Assembly (NCBI GenBank): GCA_040217695.1
Contig: JBEHWO010000057.1
Location: forward strand, 1 to 24,378
Source of the DNA: CALARM01 sp040217695
GTDB lineage: Bacteria > Vulcanimicrobiota > SpSt-956 > JAKJGF01
DNA: 24,378 bases
Reading direction: 5' to 3'
Position numbers and translations under genes: made by a program. Shown one piece after another: positions 6,401-13,434 of the stretch. The notes under the pieces are model-generated. The model was not told the DNA's origin, ran no database searches, and was given only the letters and a program-made list of their open reading frames with translations. The number at the start of each line of letters is the position of its first letter. Position 1 is the stretch's first letter.

Positions 6401-7222
6401 GTGGCGAATAGCCGACCGATAGGCCTTTTTGATTCAGGAGTGGGAGGATTAACAGTAGCTGCCGAGATTTTTTCGCAATTACCTAATGAAGAGATCTATT
6501 ACTTCGGTGATACGGTTCATGTACCCTATGGTTCGAAATCACCTGCTGAATTGAAAACTTACGTTACAGAAATATTAGAATTTTTAAGAGAAAAGCATAT
6601 AAAAATGGCAGTAATGGCCTGCAATACAACTTCTGCTGTCGTACTGCCCGAAATCAAAGGTAAATATGAATTTGATATACTGGGAGTTATACTGCCCGGT
6701 TCTCAGGCAGCGATTAAAGCTACCAGAAACAAGAGAGTAGGAGTAATAGGGACAAATGTTACAATTGTGAGCCATGCCTATTCAAGAGTGATAACAAGTC
6801 TTGACGGGGTTCGCAATGTTTATGCTCAGGCATGTCCGAAACTGGTTCCTCTGGTTGAAAGAGGAGAAGTAACTTCCCGGAGAGCCAAAAGGATAGTAGA
6901 CGAATATCTGACAGACCTTAAAAGAGTTAAAATAGATACTCTCGTCCTGGGTTGCACCCATTATCCGTTCCTGAGAGATATTATTCAGGAAAATATCGGA
7001 AGTAATGTTAATTTAATTGACCCCGCTTATTACACAGTTCAGGCAATAAAGGAACTTTTAGTCAGAAAAGATATGTTAAGGGAAGATGATACTCCTCCGG
7101 AACATCAATATTTCGTAAGTAAAGATCCCATGCATTTCAAATCAGTCGGGGAAAAATTCCTTGGATGTTCCATTCCGAATGTTACAGAAATAGATCTTTC
7201 CCCTGTACTGATGGAAGTCTGA
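6401..7222 (+). CDS. murI: glutamate racemase
   Basis: Converts L-glutamate to D-glutamate for peptidoglycan precursors. The 273-residue length is normal for the family. Signature motifs are GLFDSGVGGLTV (8-19), YFGDTVHVPYG (34-44), the first catalytic cysteine C74 in ACNTTS and the second, C185, in LGCTHYPFL. The GTG start at 6401 has AAGGTGG 10 bases upstream. It follows the GerMN and amidase genes and precedes rph and rdgB, an order familiar from several Gram-positive genomes. A hairpin between murI and rph may end part of the transcription. Confidence 0.96.
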   Translation: MANSRPIGLFDSGVGGLTVAAEIFSQLPNEEIYYFGDTVHVPYGSKSPAELKTYVTEILEFLREKHIKMAVMACNTTSAVVLPEIKGKYEFDILGVILPGSQAAIKATRNKRVGVIGTNVTIVSHAYSRVITSLDGVRNVYAQACPKLVPLVERGEVTSRRAKRIVDEYLTDLKRVKIDTLVLGCTHYPFLRDIIQENIGSNVNLIDPAYYTVQAIKELLVRKDMLREDDTPPEHQYFVSKDPMHFKSVGEKFLGCSIPNVTEIDLSPVLMEV

Positions 7223-7246
7223 AGCAATTATATTTTTTTTTATTTT

Positions 7247-7290
7247 TTTAAAGCGTCTACTTTTGTAGACGCTTTAAACTTTTGAAAGGA
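7247..7290 (+). terminator. hairpin, probable partial terminator between murI and rph
   Basis: TTTAAAGCGTCTAC (7247-7260) pairs perfectly with GTAGACGCTTTAAA (7265-7278) around a TTTT loop. On the plus strand the GC core is followed by UUUAAACUUUU. It lies 25 bases after the murI stop and its tail touches the rph ribosome binding site, so it could attenuate read-through into rph. Confidence 0.55.
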
Positions 7291-7297
7291 GTTATCT

Positions 7298-8035
7298 ATG
7301 GAAAGAAAAGACGGCAGAAAAAACAATGAACTTCGTAAGGTAAAGATAATACGTAATTACATAAAATATGCCGAAGGTTCGGCTCTGATAGAAATGGGAA
7401 ACACAAAGGTAATATGCACTGCTTCCGTAGAAGACAGAATTCCTTCTTTCATAGAAGAAGAAGGAGGAGGAAGAGGATGGTTAACCGCAGAATATGCAAT
7501 GCTTCCGAGAGCAACTCAGACCAGAAACAGACGTTCCTCTTCAGGGAGAGCCAGTGAAATACAGAGACTCATAGGAAGAACTCTGAGATCGGTAGTGGAT
7601 TTAAAAGCCATAGGAGAAAGAACTATAATACTGGATTGTGATGTAATACAGGCAGACGGAGGTACGAGAACAGCTGCTATTACAGGTGCATTTATAGCTC
7701 TCTGTGATTCTATAAGATATCTTATAAAAGAAAAAGATACAGGCAAAGGTGCACTGAGAAGTTATATCGCAGCAGTAAGCGTTGGATTAAAAGACGGTGA
7801 AGAATTACTGGATCTGAATTACGAAGAAGATTCAAAGGTAGATGTAGATTTTAACCTGGCCATGACTTCTTTCGGAGAGATTGTAGAAATACAGACTACC
7901 GCAGAAGGCCGGCCTCTGTCGGAAGTCCAGCTTCAAAGTTTACTTGCAACCGGGAAAAGAGGTATTTCTTTACTCATTGAAAAACAAAAAGAAATACTTG
8001 GAACAGATATATTGGAGATATTTGTTAGTGAGTAG
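7298..8035 (+). CDS. rph: ribonuclease PH
   Basis: A phosphorolytic 3'-5' exoribonuclease that trims tRNA 3' ends. The 245-residue protein has the typical N-terminus (RKDGRKNNELRKV), EYAMLPRATQTR, the phosphate-site region GRTLRSVVDL and CDVIQADGGTRTAAITGA. ATG 7298 follows GAAAGGAG by 8 bases. Its last codons run into a heptamer array: the Ser, Glu and the TAG stop are all encoded by GTGAGTA units, so the native C-terminus has probably been trimmed or replaced there. Since no tRNA in this window clearly encodes CCA, tRNA 3' processing fits the neighbouring tRNA operon. Confidence 0.96.
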   Translation: MERKDGRKNNELRKVKIIRNYIKYAEGSALIEMGNTKVICTASVEDRIPSFIEEEGGGRGWLTAEYAMLPRATQTRNRRSSSGRASEIQRLIGRTLRSVVDLKAIGERTIILDCDVIQADGGTRTAAITGAFIALCDSIRYLIKEKDTGKGALRSYIAAVSVGLKDGEELLDLNYEEDSKVDVDFNLAMTSFGEIVEIQTTAEGRPLSEVQLQSLLATGKRGISLLIEKQKEILGTDILEIFVSE

Positions 8036-8105
8036 TGAATAGTGAGTAGTGAATAGAAAAGCTAATGTATGCTACTCACTGCTCACCACTCACCACTCAC
8101 TACTA
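8028..8105. repeat. heptamer array L4, inverted, overlapping the rph stop
   Basis: Four tandem units (GTGAGTA, GTGAATA, GTGAGTA, GTGAATA) at 8028-8055 face a complementary arm (CACTACT-type units, 8073-8105) over an AT-rich spacer. The rph stop TAG (8033-8035) lies inside the first unit. Confidence 0.85.
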
Positions 8106-8121
8106 CCATAACAAAATAAGA

Positions 8122-8190
8122 GGTGAACAGTGAAAAGTGATGGGCTATATGCCTGTCACCCGTGACGCGTAACGCGTCACGCGTCACGTA
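8122..8190. repeat. heptamer array L5, abutting the rdgB start
   Basis: GTGAACA, GTGAAAA and GTGATGG units are followed by CCCGTGA, CGCGTAA, CGCGTCA and CGCGTCA, so it mixes two flavours and changes orientation. It ends 4 bases before the rdgB start codon and occupies the place of a ribosome binding site. Confidence 0.8.
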
Positions 8191-8193
8191 TTT

Positions 8194-8799
8194 ATGAAAA
8201 AAGTGAACAAAGAGCTTTTACTTGCTACAAAAAACAAACACAAACTGGAAGAGTTATCCCATATACTTGCTCCTCTGGACTGGGACGTAAGGGCATGCAA
8301 TGACGAAGAATATCCTGAAGTTCCGGAAACAGGAAACACCTTTGATGAAAATTCATGGATAAAAGCGAGAGCACTGGTTGACTATACAGGTAAACTCTGC
8401 GTGGCAGACGATTCCGGGCTGGAAATTGATGCGCTGGATGGTATGCCCGGGGTTATGTCTGCAAGGTTCGGGGGGCCGGGAGCGACTTACGGGGAAAAAA
8501 ACTTAAAAGTCCTTTCCATGCTAAAAGATGTTCCTGAAGAAAAAAGGACTGCCAGGTTTATATGTGTTGCATCTCTTGTCTGGCCTGACAGACGGACTGA
8601 ATTTTTCAGAGGAGTATGTGAAGGAAGGATTGCTTTTTCTCCTTCAGGTAATAACGGTTTCGGATATGATCCTATTTTTTATATCCCTTCCATGAAATCT
8701 ACCATGGCAGAGCTTTTGCCTGATGTAAAGAACCGGATAAGCCACAGGGCAATAGCTTTCAAGAAGCTTGCAGATTTTTTATTAAAAAATACGATATAA
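8194..8799 (+). CDS. rdgB: XTP/dITP diphosphatase (RdgB/HAM1 family)
   Basis: Hydrolyses non-canonical purine triphosphates such as XTP and dITP to monophosphates, keeping them out of DNA. The 201-residue length is typical. Motifs are LLATKNKHKLEEL (9-21), the metal-site segment ADDSGLEIDALDG (near 70-82), GVMSARFGG, GFGYDPIFY and the C-terminal SHRAIAFKKL. The ATG at 8194 begins the conserved region with no upstream alternative, yet it has no Shine-Dalgarno sequence because a heptamer array ends 4 bases before it. It follows rph, a common pairing. Confidence 0.95.
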   Translation: MKKVNKELLLATKNKHKLEELSHILAPLDWDVRACNDEEYPEVPETGNTFDENSWIKARALVDYTGKLCVADDSGLEIDALDGMPGVMSARFGGPGATYGEKNLKVLSMLKDVPEEKRTARFICVASLVWPDRRTEFFRGVCEGRIAFSPSGNNGFGYDPIFYIPSMKSTMAELLPDVKNRISHRAIAFKKLADFLLKNTI

Positions 8800-8803
8800 A
8801 ACC

Positions 8804-8832
8804 TTGACAATCTATTTTTTTTTCAGTATACT
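8804..8832 (+). promoter_or_regulatory. consensus-like promoter of the tRNA operon
   Basis: TTGACA (8804-8809), a 17-base T-rich spacer and TATACT (8827-8832). It begins 4 bases after the rdgB stop and ends 18 bases before the first tRNA. Confidence 0.85.
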
Positions 8833-8850
8833 ATTGTTTACTGTAAAGAA

Positions 8851-8924
8851 CGGGGCGTAGCTCAGCTTGGCAGAGCACATGGTTTGGGACCATGGGGTCG
8901 GAGGTTCAAATCCTCTCGCCCCGA
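8851..8924 (+). tRNA. tRNA-Pro (anticodon TGG)
   Basis: Cloverleaf: the acceptor CGGGGCG pairs with CGCCCCG at 8917-8923. The anticodon loop TTTGGGA in the CATGG/CCATG stem gives TGG, and the T-loop is TTCAAAT. The discriminator is A and no CCA is encoded. Confidence 0.95.
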
Positions 8925-8932
8925 TAGTACGA

Positions 8933-9005
<73 letters not shown>

Positions 9006-9011
9006 TGATAT

Positions 9012-9086
9012 GGCGAGCGTAGCTCAGCTGGTTAGAGCGCTGGTCTGTGGAACCAGAAGTCGTGGGTTCAAATCCCATCGTTCGCC
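9012..9086 (+). tRNA. tRNA-His (anticodon GTG)
   Basis: The anticodon loop CTGTGGA gives GTG. The acceptor GCGAGCG (9013-9019) pairs with CGTTCGC (9079-9085). The extra G at position -1 (9012) faces the discriminator C (9086), the identity pair of tRNA-His. Confidence 0.95.
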
Positions 9087-9098
9087 CCAGAGGTTCAG

Positions 9099-9171
9099 GC
9101 GCCCGTAGCTCAACGGATAGAGCGTCGGACTTCGGATCCGCCGGTTGGGGGTTCAAATCCCTTCGGGCGCG
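9099..9171 (+). tRNA. tRNA-Arg (anticodon TCG)
   Basis: The acceptor GCGCCCG pairs with CGGGCGC at 9164-9170. The anticodon loop CTTCGGA gives TCG. The first anticodon-stem pair is mismatched. The D arm is the same as in the tRNA-Arg at 8933, suggesting duplication with an anticodon change. Confidence 0.93.
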
Positions 9172-9187
9172 TTTAGAGAGAATTTTT

Positions 9188-9260
9188 GGGTCGCTAGCTC
9201 AGGTGGTAGAGCACCTGATTTTTAATCAGGGTGTCACAGGTTCGAGCCCTGTGCGGCCTA
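9188..9260 (+). tRNA. tRNA-Lys (anticodon TTT)
   Basis: The acceptor GGGTCGC pairs with GCGGCCT at 9253-9259 with a terminal G-U. The anticodon loop TTTTTAA gives TTT. The bases after the discriminator happen to read CCA (9261-9263). None of the other seven tRNAs encodes CCA, so I treat this as chance. Confidence 0.95.
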
Positions 9261-9268
9261 CCAGGACA

Positions 9269-9335
9269 TAATGCGTGATGCGTAATGCGTAATGTGTAAT
9301 ATGTAATGTAGAACACTCACGCATTACGCATTACT
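9269..9335. repeat. heptamer array L6 between the two tRNA-Lys genes
   Basis: ATGCGTG, ATGCGTA, ATGCGTA, ATGTGTA and ATATGTA units face CACGCAT, TACGCAT and TACTC across a short centre. The arms are complementary. It sits inside the tRNA operon, 9 bases after one tRNA-Lys and 18 bases before the next. Confidence 0.85.
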
Positions 9336-9353
9336 CTTTAGATGCAAAATCCC

Positions 9354-9426
9354 GGGTCGTTAGCTCAGTCGGTAGAGCACCTGACTCTTAATCAGGGTGT
9401 CACAGGTTCGAATCCTGTACGGCCTA
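9354..9426 (+). tRNA. tRNA-Lys (anticodon CTT)
   Basis: The acceptor GGGTCGT pairs with ACGGCCT at 9419-9425. The anticodon loop CTCTTAA gives CTT. It is nearly identical in its anticodon and T arms to the tRNA-Lys at 9188, so the two are recent paralogues separated by a repeat array. Confidence 0.95.
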
Positions 9427-9433
9427 TCAGTCT

Positions 9434-9505
9434 GTGAGTCGTGAGTCGTGAGTCGTGAGCAGAAATTTATTACCCACTCACCACTCACTGTTCACCACTC
9501 ACCCG
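9434..9505. repeat. heptamer array L7 between tRNA-Lys and tRNA-Leu
   Basis: Units GTGAGTC, GTGAGTC, GTGAGTC and GTGAGCA are followed by complementary CACTCAC/CACTGTT/CACCACT-type units, leaving only a few bases before tRNA-Leu. It is a second array inside the tRNA operon. Confidence 0.85.
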
Positions 9506-9510
9506 TTAAA

Positions 9511-9593
9511 GGGCGAGTGATGGAAAGGCAGACATGCAAGACTTAGGATCTTGTGGGGGTGACCCCGTGAGAGTTCAAATCTCTCCTCGCCCA
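9511..9593 (+). tRNA. tRNA-Leu (anticodon TAG)
   Basis: The acceptor GGGCGAG pairs with CTCGCCC at 9586-9592. The anticodon loop CTTAGGA in CAAGA/TCTTG gives TAG. The long variable arm (GGGGT/ACCCC) is typical of class II tRNAs. Confidence 0.95.
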
Positions 9594-9615
9594 TGAATTA
9601 ATAGAATTTCAATAA

Positions 9616-9687
9616 GCGGAAGTAGCTCAGTGGTAGAGCATCTGCTTGCCAAGCAGATGGTCGCGAGTTCAAGTCTCGTCTTCCGCT
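9616..9687 (+). tRNA. tRNA-Gly (anticodon GCC)
   Basis: The acceptor GCGGAAG pairs with CTTCCGC at 9680-9686. The anticodon loop TTGCCAA in TCTGC/GCAGA gives GCC. It is the last tRNA of the operon, and a short T-run follows at 9690-9695. Confidence 0.95.
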
Positions 9688-9703
9688 CTATTTTTAATTA
9701 ATA

Positions 9704-9771
9704 GCAATCAGCAGTCAGAATTCAGCCGTCAATTATAACACAATTCTCTTTCCTGAATACTGACAGCGGGA
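9704..9771. repeat. heptamer-like array L8 (CAGTCAG flavour)
   Basis: CAATCAG, CAGTCAG, AATTCAG and CCGTCAA occur in seven-base phase. A facing CTGAATA/CTGACAG segment lies at 9753-9766. It is a fifth sequence flavour with the same periodicity, located between the tRNA operon and tig. Confidence 0.55.
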
Positions 9772-9798
9772 AGCTTATAAAAATTGTGAGGGAACATT

Positions 9799-11085
9799 AT
9801 GCAAGTTACAGTAAATAAATTACCGGGGAGTCGTGTGCTCTTAAATATTGAAGTTGAGACACAGAAAGTTACAGGTGCTTTTAATAAAGCTTATGACGTT
9901 CTGAGCAGAAAAACCAGTATACCGGGGTTCAGAAAAGGGAAAGTACCCAGAAAAATACTTGAAAGAGCTATAGGAAAAGATTTAATCTCTGAGGAAGCAT
10001 GTAATTTATTGCTGGCAGAAGCCTATACACAGGCCATAAAAGAAACAGATATTTTTCCTCTCGGTGAACCGGAACTGGATGTAAAAAAGATAGAAGAAGG
10101 AAATCCCATGGTTTTCACCGCAGAAGTAGATGTAAAACCCTTACTTTCAGTGCCTGATTATAAGTCAATTCAGCTAGAAATAGAAAAAGACAGATATAAT
10201 GTCAGTGACAAACAGGTAGAAGAGAGCCTTGAAGTTTTCAAAACTCAATTTGCGGAAACAAAAGAAATAAAAGATAGAGGCCTTCAGACAGGGGATTTTG
10301 TAGATTTCACGATGAATCTTACCGAATTTGACTCTGACGGAAAGGAAGTAAAAGGAGATACAAACAGGAAAAGGGCTTTCTTCAAAGAACATGCAATAGA
10401 TCCTTCCATAATGAAGGAAATGGGAGGCATGAAGGTAGATGAAACAAGAGAATTTACCATTACAGAGAATGAAAAGAAGATTTCTTATGCTGTCAGCTTA
10501 AATTCTATTACGGAAGTTCAGCTCCCTGAACTTACCGATGAATTTCTGCAGAAAAATACTCAGTTTAAAAGTATTGATGAATTAAAGGAAAATTTTAAAA
10601 AAGAATGGGAACATATCCTTGCTGACAAGAAGAAAGGATATATAAAAGAAAATTTATTTAATAAACTTGTTGAACTCATAGAAAAAGACGGCGGTATTGA
10701 AATACCGTTATATCTGTTGAATACAAAAGTAACAAACCTTATGAACAGTCACATAGTGCAGCTTTCCCAGAATCATTCGTCTCTTGATGCTTATTTAACA
10801 CAATCAGGTATTACAAAGGAAGAATATGTTGAAAAACTTAAAGAGGAAGCTACAAGGTCTATAAAAATAGATCTTGTCATAGATTCTATAGGCAGTAGCG
10901 AACAGATAAATATACCTGAAGAAGAAGTCAGGAATGCCGTAAGGAAGCTTGAATTCTTCAAAGACAAAGGAAAATCCAATAAAAACCTTGATAAAAGGGA
11001 CTTTGAAGATTATATGAAGATCCAGATGAGGAAACAGAAAATTATAGATTTTCTCCTCAACAGTATCAATGTTATAGAAAATTAG
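9799..11085 (+). CDS. tig: trigger factor chaperone
   Basis: A ribosome-associated chaperone with peptidyl-prolyl isomerase activity that meets nascent chains at the exit tunnel. The 428-residue length is typical. The N-terminal ribosome-binding domain holds the signature GFRKGKVPR (43-51). An FKBP-like PPIase domain spans about 145-245 (GDFVDFTMNL to LPELTDEF), and a helical C-terminal domain follows. ATG 9799 has GAGGGAA 6 bases upstream. clpP begins 22 bases after its stop and then clpX, a conserved arrangement of protein folding and turnover genes. Confidence 0.96.
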   Translation: MQVTVNKLPGSRVLLNIEVETQKVTGAFNKAYDVLSRKTSIPGFRKGKVPRKILERAIGKDLISEEACNLLLAEAYTQAIKETDIFPLGEPELDVKKIEEGNPMVFTAEVDVKPLLSVPDYKSIQLEIEKDRYNVSDKQVEESLEVFKTQFAETKEIKDRGLQTGDFVDFTMNLTEFDSDGKEVKGDTNRKRAFFKEHAIDPSIMKEMGGMKVDETREFTITENEKKISYAVSLNSITEVQLPELTDEFLQKNTQFKSIDELKENFKKEWEHILADKKKGYIKENLFNKLVELIEKDGGIEIPLYLLNTKVTNLMNSHIVQLSQNHSSLDAYLTQSGITKEEYVEKLKEEATRSIKIDLVIDSIGSSEQINIPEEEVRNAVRKLEFFKDKGKSNKNLDKRDFEDYMKIQMRKQKIIDFLLNSINVIEN

Positions 11086-11107
11086 CCAATATTGGAGGTA
11101 AAAATCA

Positions 11108-11731
11108 GTGAATAATTATGAAGAAAATAATATAAAAGCCTCTTATCTTGTCCCCATGGTTGTTGAACAGACACCCAGAGGTGAAAGATCTTATGATATA
11201 TATTCCCGTCTGTTAAAAGAGAGAATAATTTTTATAGGAAGCCCCATAGATGATGTATCGGCCAATCTCATCATTGCCCAGCTCCTGTTTCTCGAGAAAG
11301 ATGATGCCGATAAAGATATAGATTTGTATATTAACAGTCCGGGAGGTTCCACTACATCGGGTCTGGCTATTTATGACTGTATGCAGTTAGTAAAACCTGA
11401 TGTATCAACTATATGTATGGGCCTTGCCGCGAGTGCTGCCGCTATTTTACTCGCAGGCGGTACAGCAGGCAAACGATATGCTCTCCCCTATTCCAGAATC
11501 CTCATACATCAGCCTTGGATAAGAGGGCTGGGAGGACAGGCAACAGATATAGACATACATGCCCAGGAAATTATGAGAACAAGACGCATTATGAATGAAA
11601 TACTTGCCCATCATACAGGTAAACCTATAGATAAGATAAAACATGATACGGAGAGAGATTATTACATGTCTCCCGACGAAGCAAGAGAATACGGTATTAT
11701 AGATAAAATAATCAGCAAAACCACAAGATAA
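11108..11731 (+). CDS. clpP: ATP-dependent Clp protease proteolytic subunit
   Basis: A serine peptidase that forms the tetradecameric degradation chamber and pairs with ClpX encoded 39 bases downstream. The 207-residue protein has the catalytic triad S109 (GLAASAA), H134 (RILIHQPW) and D184 (TERDYYMS), with the canonical spacing of 25 and 50 residues. The oxyanion-region motif INSPGGS is at 75-81. The residues after the nucleophile are AAA where many ClpPs have Met-Gly, a mild variation. The GTG start at 11108 follows TGGAGG by about 9 bases. A short N-terminal extension precedes LVPMVVEQTPRGER, which is usual before processing. Confidence 0.96.
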   Translation: MNNYEENNIKASYLVPMVVEQTPRGERSYDIYSRLLKERIIFIGSPIDDVSANLIIAQLLFLEKDDADKDIDLYINSPGGSTTSGLAIYDCMQLVKPDVSTICMGLAASAAAILLAGGTAGKRYALPYSRILIHQPWIRGLGGQATDIDIHAQEIMRTRRIMNEILAHHTGKPIDKIKHDTERDYYMSPDEAREYGIIDKIISKTTR

Positions 11732-11770
11732 ACCTGCCCTCAATTTACTCAAACAAGGAAGTGAAAGATA

Positions 11771-13039
11771 TTGTTTAAATTTGGAGATGATACTAAACCG
11801 GTTAAATGTTCCTTTTGCAGTAAAAGTCACCAGCAGGTCAGAAAACTGATAGCAGGCCCCGGCGTTTATATATGTGATGAATGTATAGAACTCTGTAATG
11901 ATATTATAGAAGAAGAACTGGGTAAAAGAGTTGAAAAGAGCTTTCGTTTTCGCGGATTGCCCAAACCTAAAGATATAAATACTATTTTCAATCAGTATGT
12001 TATAGGACAGGATAAGGCGAAAAAAGTTCTCTCCGTAGCAGTATATAATCATTATAAAAGGATAAACTCGAAGATTCAGGCAGATGATGTTGAACTGCAG
12101 AAAAGTAATATCCTTATGATAGGCCCTACAGGGTGCGGGAAAACATACCTGGCTCAGACTCTTGCGAAAATACTCGATGTCCCCATAGCAATCTCTGATG
12201 CCACATCTCTGACTGAAGCAGGTTACGTAGGAGAAGATGTGGAAAATATCCTGCTCAGGCTTATACAGGCAGCGGATTATGATATAAAAAAGGCAGAAAA
12301 AGGTATTATCTATATAGATGAAATAGATAAAATAGCAAGAAAATCAGAGAATCCCTCCATAACAAGAGATGTTTCAGGAGAAGGGGTACAGCAGGCATTG
12401 CTCAGGATCCTTGAAGGAGAAACAGTAAATGTTCCTCCCCAGGGAGGAAGAAAACATCCCCATCAGGAATTTATACAGATAAATACTACAAATATATTAT
12501 TTATCTGCGGCGGTTCTTTCGACGGCCTGGATAAAATAATAGAATCCCGTATAAGCACTAAAGCCATGGGGTTCCGTGCCAAAATAGATACAAAAGCAAA
12601 AAAAGAAAAGAAAATGGGTGAAATTTTAAACCATGTTCTTCAGGAAGATCTTCTTAAATTCGGAATGATACCTGAATTTATAGGAAGATTGCCTATTATA
12701 GCAACTCTTCATCCTTTAGATGAAGAAGCACTCGGGAAAATTCTGACTCTTCCCCGTAACGCTCTCATAAAACAATATGAGAAAATATTTTATATGGATG
12801 GAGTTGAACTTGTATTCGCTCCCGAAGCCATTACTGCCATAGCAAAAGAGGCAAAAAAGCGTAAAACAGGTGCAAGGGCTCTCAGAACTATCCTGGAAGA
12901 TGTAATGCTTGATATAATGTATGAAATTCCATCTCAAACCTCTATCCAGAAAGTCCTTATGACGGAAAAAGTAATAACAGACAGGATAGAACCTATATAT
13001 GAAACTGTAGAAGAAGGTAAGAGAGAGAAGTCTGCATAA
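11771..13039 (+). CDS. clpX: ATP-dependent Clp protease ATP-binding subunit
   Basis: An AAA+ unfoldase that feeds substrates to ClpP. The 422-residue protein has an N-terminal zinc-binding domain (C13, C16, C35, C38, spacing CxxC-18-CxxC). Walker A is GPTGCGKT (118-125) and Walker B is IIYIDEID (179-186). The pore loop GYVGED is at 151-156, with a second pore loop in RKHPHQEF, and sensor 2 is GARALR. The ClpP-docking loop reads MGF (266-268) where IGF is usual, a conservative change. It starts at TTG 11771, with AAGGAAG about 9 bases upstream. Transcription probably ends at the hairpin at 13047-13097. Confidence 0.97.
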   Translation: MFKFGDDTKPVKCSFCSKSHQQVRKLIAGPGVYICDECIELCNDIIEEELGKRVEKSFRFRGLPKPKDINTIFNQYVIGQDKAKKVLSVAVYNHYKRINSKIQADDVELQKSNILMIGPTGCGKTYLAQTLAKILDVPIAISDATSLTEAGYVGEDVENILLRLIQAADYDIKKAEKGIIYIDEIDKIARKSENPSITRDVSGEGVQQALLRILEGETVNVPPQGGRKHPHQEFIQINTTNILFICGGSFDGLDKIIESRISTKAMGFRAKIDTKAKKEKKMGEILNHVLQEDLLKFGMIPEFIGRLPIIATLHPLDEEALGKILTLPRNALIKQYEKIFYMDGVELVFAPEAITAIAKEAKKRKTGARALRTILEDVMLDIMYEIPSQTSIQKVLMTEKVITDRIEPIYETVEEGKREKSA

Positions 13040-13046
13040 TAATATA

Positions 13047-13097
13047 GAACAGAACAGAGGGTTACATGTGAATAAAATACTCCTCCGTTCTGTTTTT
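13047..13097 (+). terminator. terminator after clpX
   Basis: CAGAACAGAGG (13050-13060) pairs with CCTCCGTTCTG (13082-13092) with one internal mismatch and a loop of about 21 bases. A T5 run follows (13093-13097). Confidence 0.65.
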
Positions 13098-13109
13098 AGA
13101 TTCCAGGGG

Positions 13110-13139
13110 TTGTTTTTAACAGGTCCTCTATGTTATAAT
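13110..13139 (+). promoter_or_regulatory. promoter upstream of the HD-GYP gene
   Basis: TTGTTT (13110-13115), 18 bases, TATAAT (13134-13139), with an extended -10 TGT at 13131-13133. The left target duplication of the MITE starts 2 bases after the -10, so the transcript would begin at the element and carry it in its leader. Confidence 0.6.
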
Positions 13140-13146
13140 CGTTAAA

Positions 13147-13277
13147 CAGGAGTTACGCATTTTGTCATTGCGAGGAGCAGAGCGACGAAGCAATCCCAAC
13201 AATTTCTGTTGTAATAATGGGATTGCTTCGCTTCGCTCGCAATGACTGATTCTTCTGTATTTTTTGCGTAAGTCCTG
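13147..13277. mobile_element. 131-bp MITE-like element with 6-bp target duplication
   Basis: The termini CAGGAGTTACGCA (13147-13159) and, inverted, CAGGACTTACGCA (13277-13265) match at 12 of 13 positions. The element is flanked by an exact GTTAAA duplication (13141-13146 and 13278-13283). Inside, a second large inverted repeat (left arm starting GTCATTGCGAG at about 13163, right arm ending CTCGCAATGAC at about 13246) encloses GCAATCCCA/TGGGATTGC arms, so the RNA would form a long hairpin. There is no coding sequence. This fits a non-autonomous transposon mobilised in trans. The CATTGCGAGGAG...GAAGCAATCCC core resembles palindromic repeats I recall from many unrelated bacterial genomes. Confidence 0.82.
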
Positions 13278-13305
13278 GTTAAAGTTAGCTACCGGCAATC
13301 AGCTT

Positions 13306-13347
13306 TTACTGAGGTGAGATAAATAATAACATGCTTATGCTCAGTAA
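13306..13347 (+). other. leader stem-loop upstream of the HD-GYP gene
   Basis: TTACTGAG (13306-13313) and CTCAGTAA (13340-13347) form a perfect 8-bp stem enclosing 26 AT-rich bases. It lies between the MITE and the heptamer hairpin in the HD-GYP leader. It matches no riboswitch class I know. Confidence 0.4.
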
Positions 13348-13365
13348 GGCAATGTCCGGGAAGCC

Positions 13366-13398
13366 GGTGAAGAGTAAGTATCCTGCTCACTCTTCACC
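13366..13398. repeat. heptamer hairpin L9 (GTGAAGA flavour)
   Basis: GGTGAAGAGT (13366-13375) and ACTCTTCACC (13389-13398) pair perfectly. The sequence reads as GTGAAGA, GTAAGTA, TCCTGCT, CACTCTT, CACC in seven-base phase. It is the shortest clear head-to-head member and lies 36 bases before the HD-GYP start. Confidence 0.7.
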
Positions 13399-13434
13399 AG
13401 AGATTAAAAAAGATTGTAGAGGGAAATATGATAT

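Noticed and set aside
9261..9263. Encoded CCA after tRNA-Lys (TTT)
   Set aside because: The other seven tRNAs lack it, and the near-identical tRNA-Lys (CTT) continues TCA at the same place, so chance is the better explanation.
9269..9505. CRISPR-like repetition
   Set aside because: Units are seven bases long, degenerate and directly adjacent. There are no long identical repeats, no unique spacers and no cas genes.
13357..13372. GGGAAGCCGGTGA resembles part of a cobalamin riboswitch core
   Set aside because: The other conserved blocks of that riboswitch are missing and the following bases are a heptamer hairpin. The downstream gene has no link to cobalamin.
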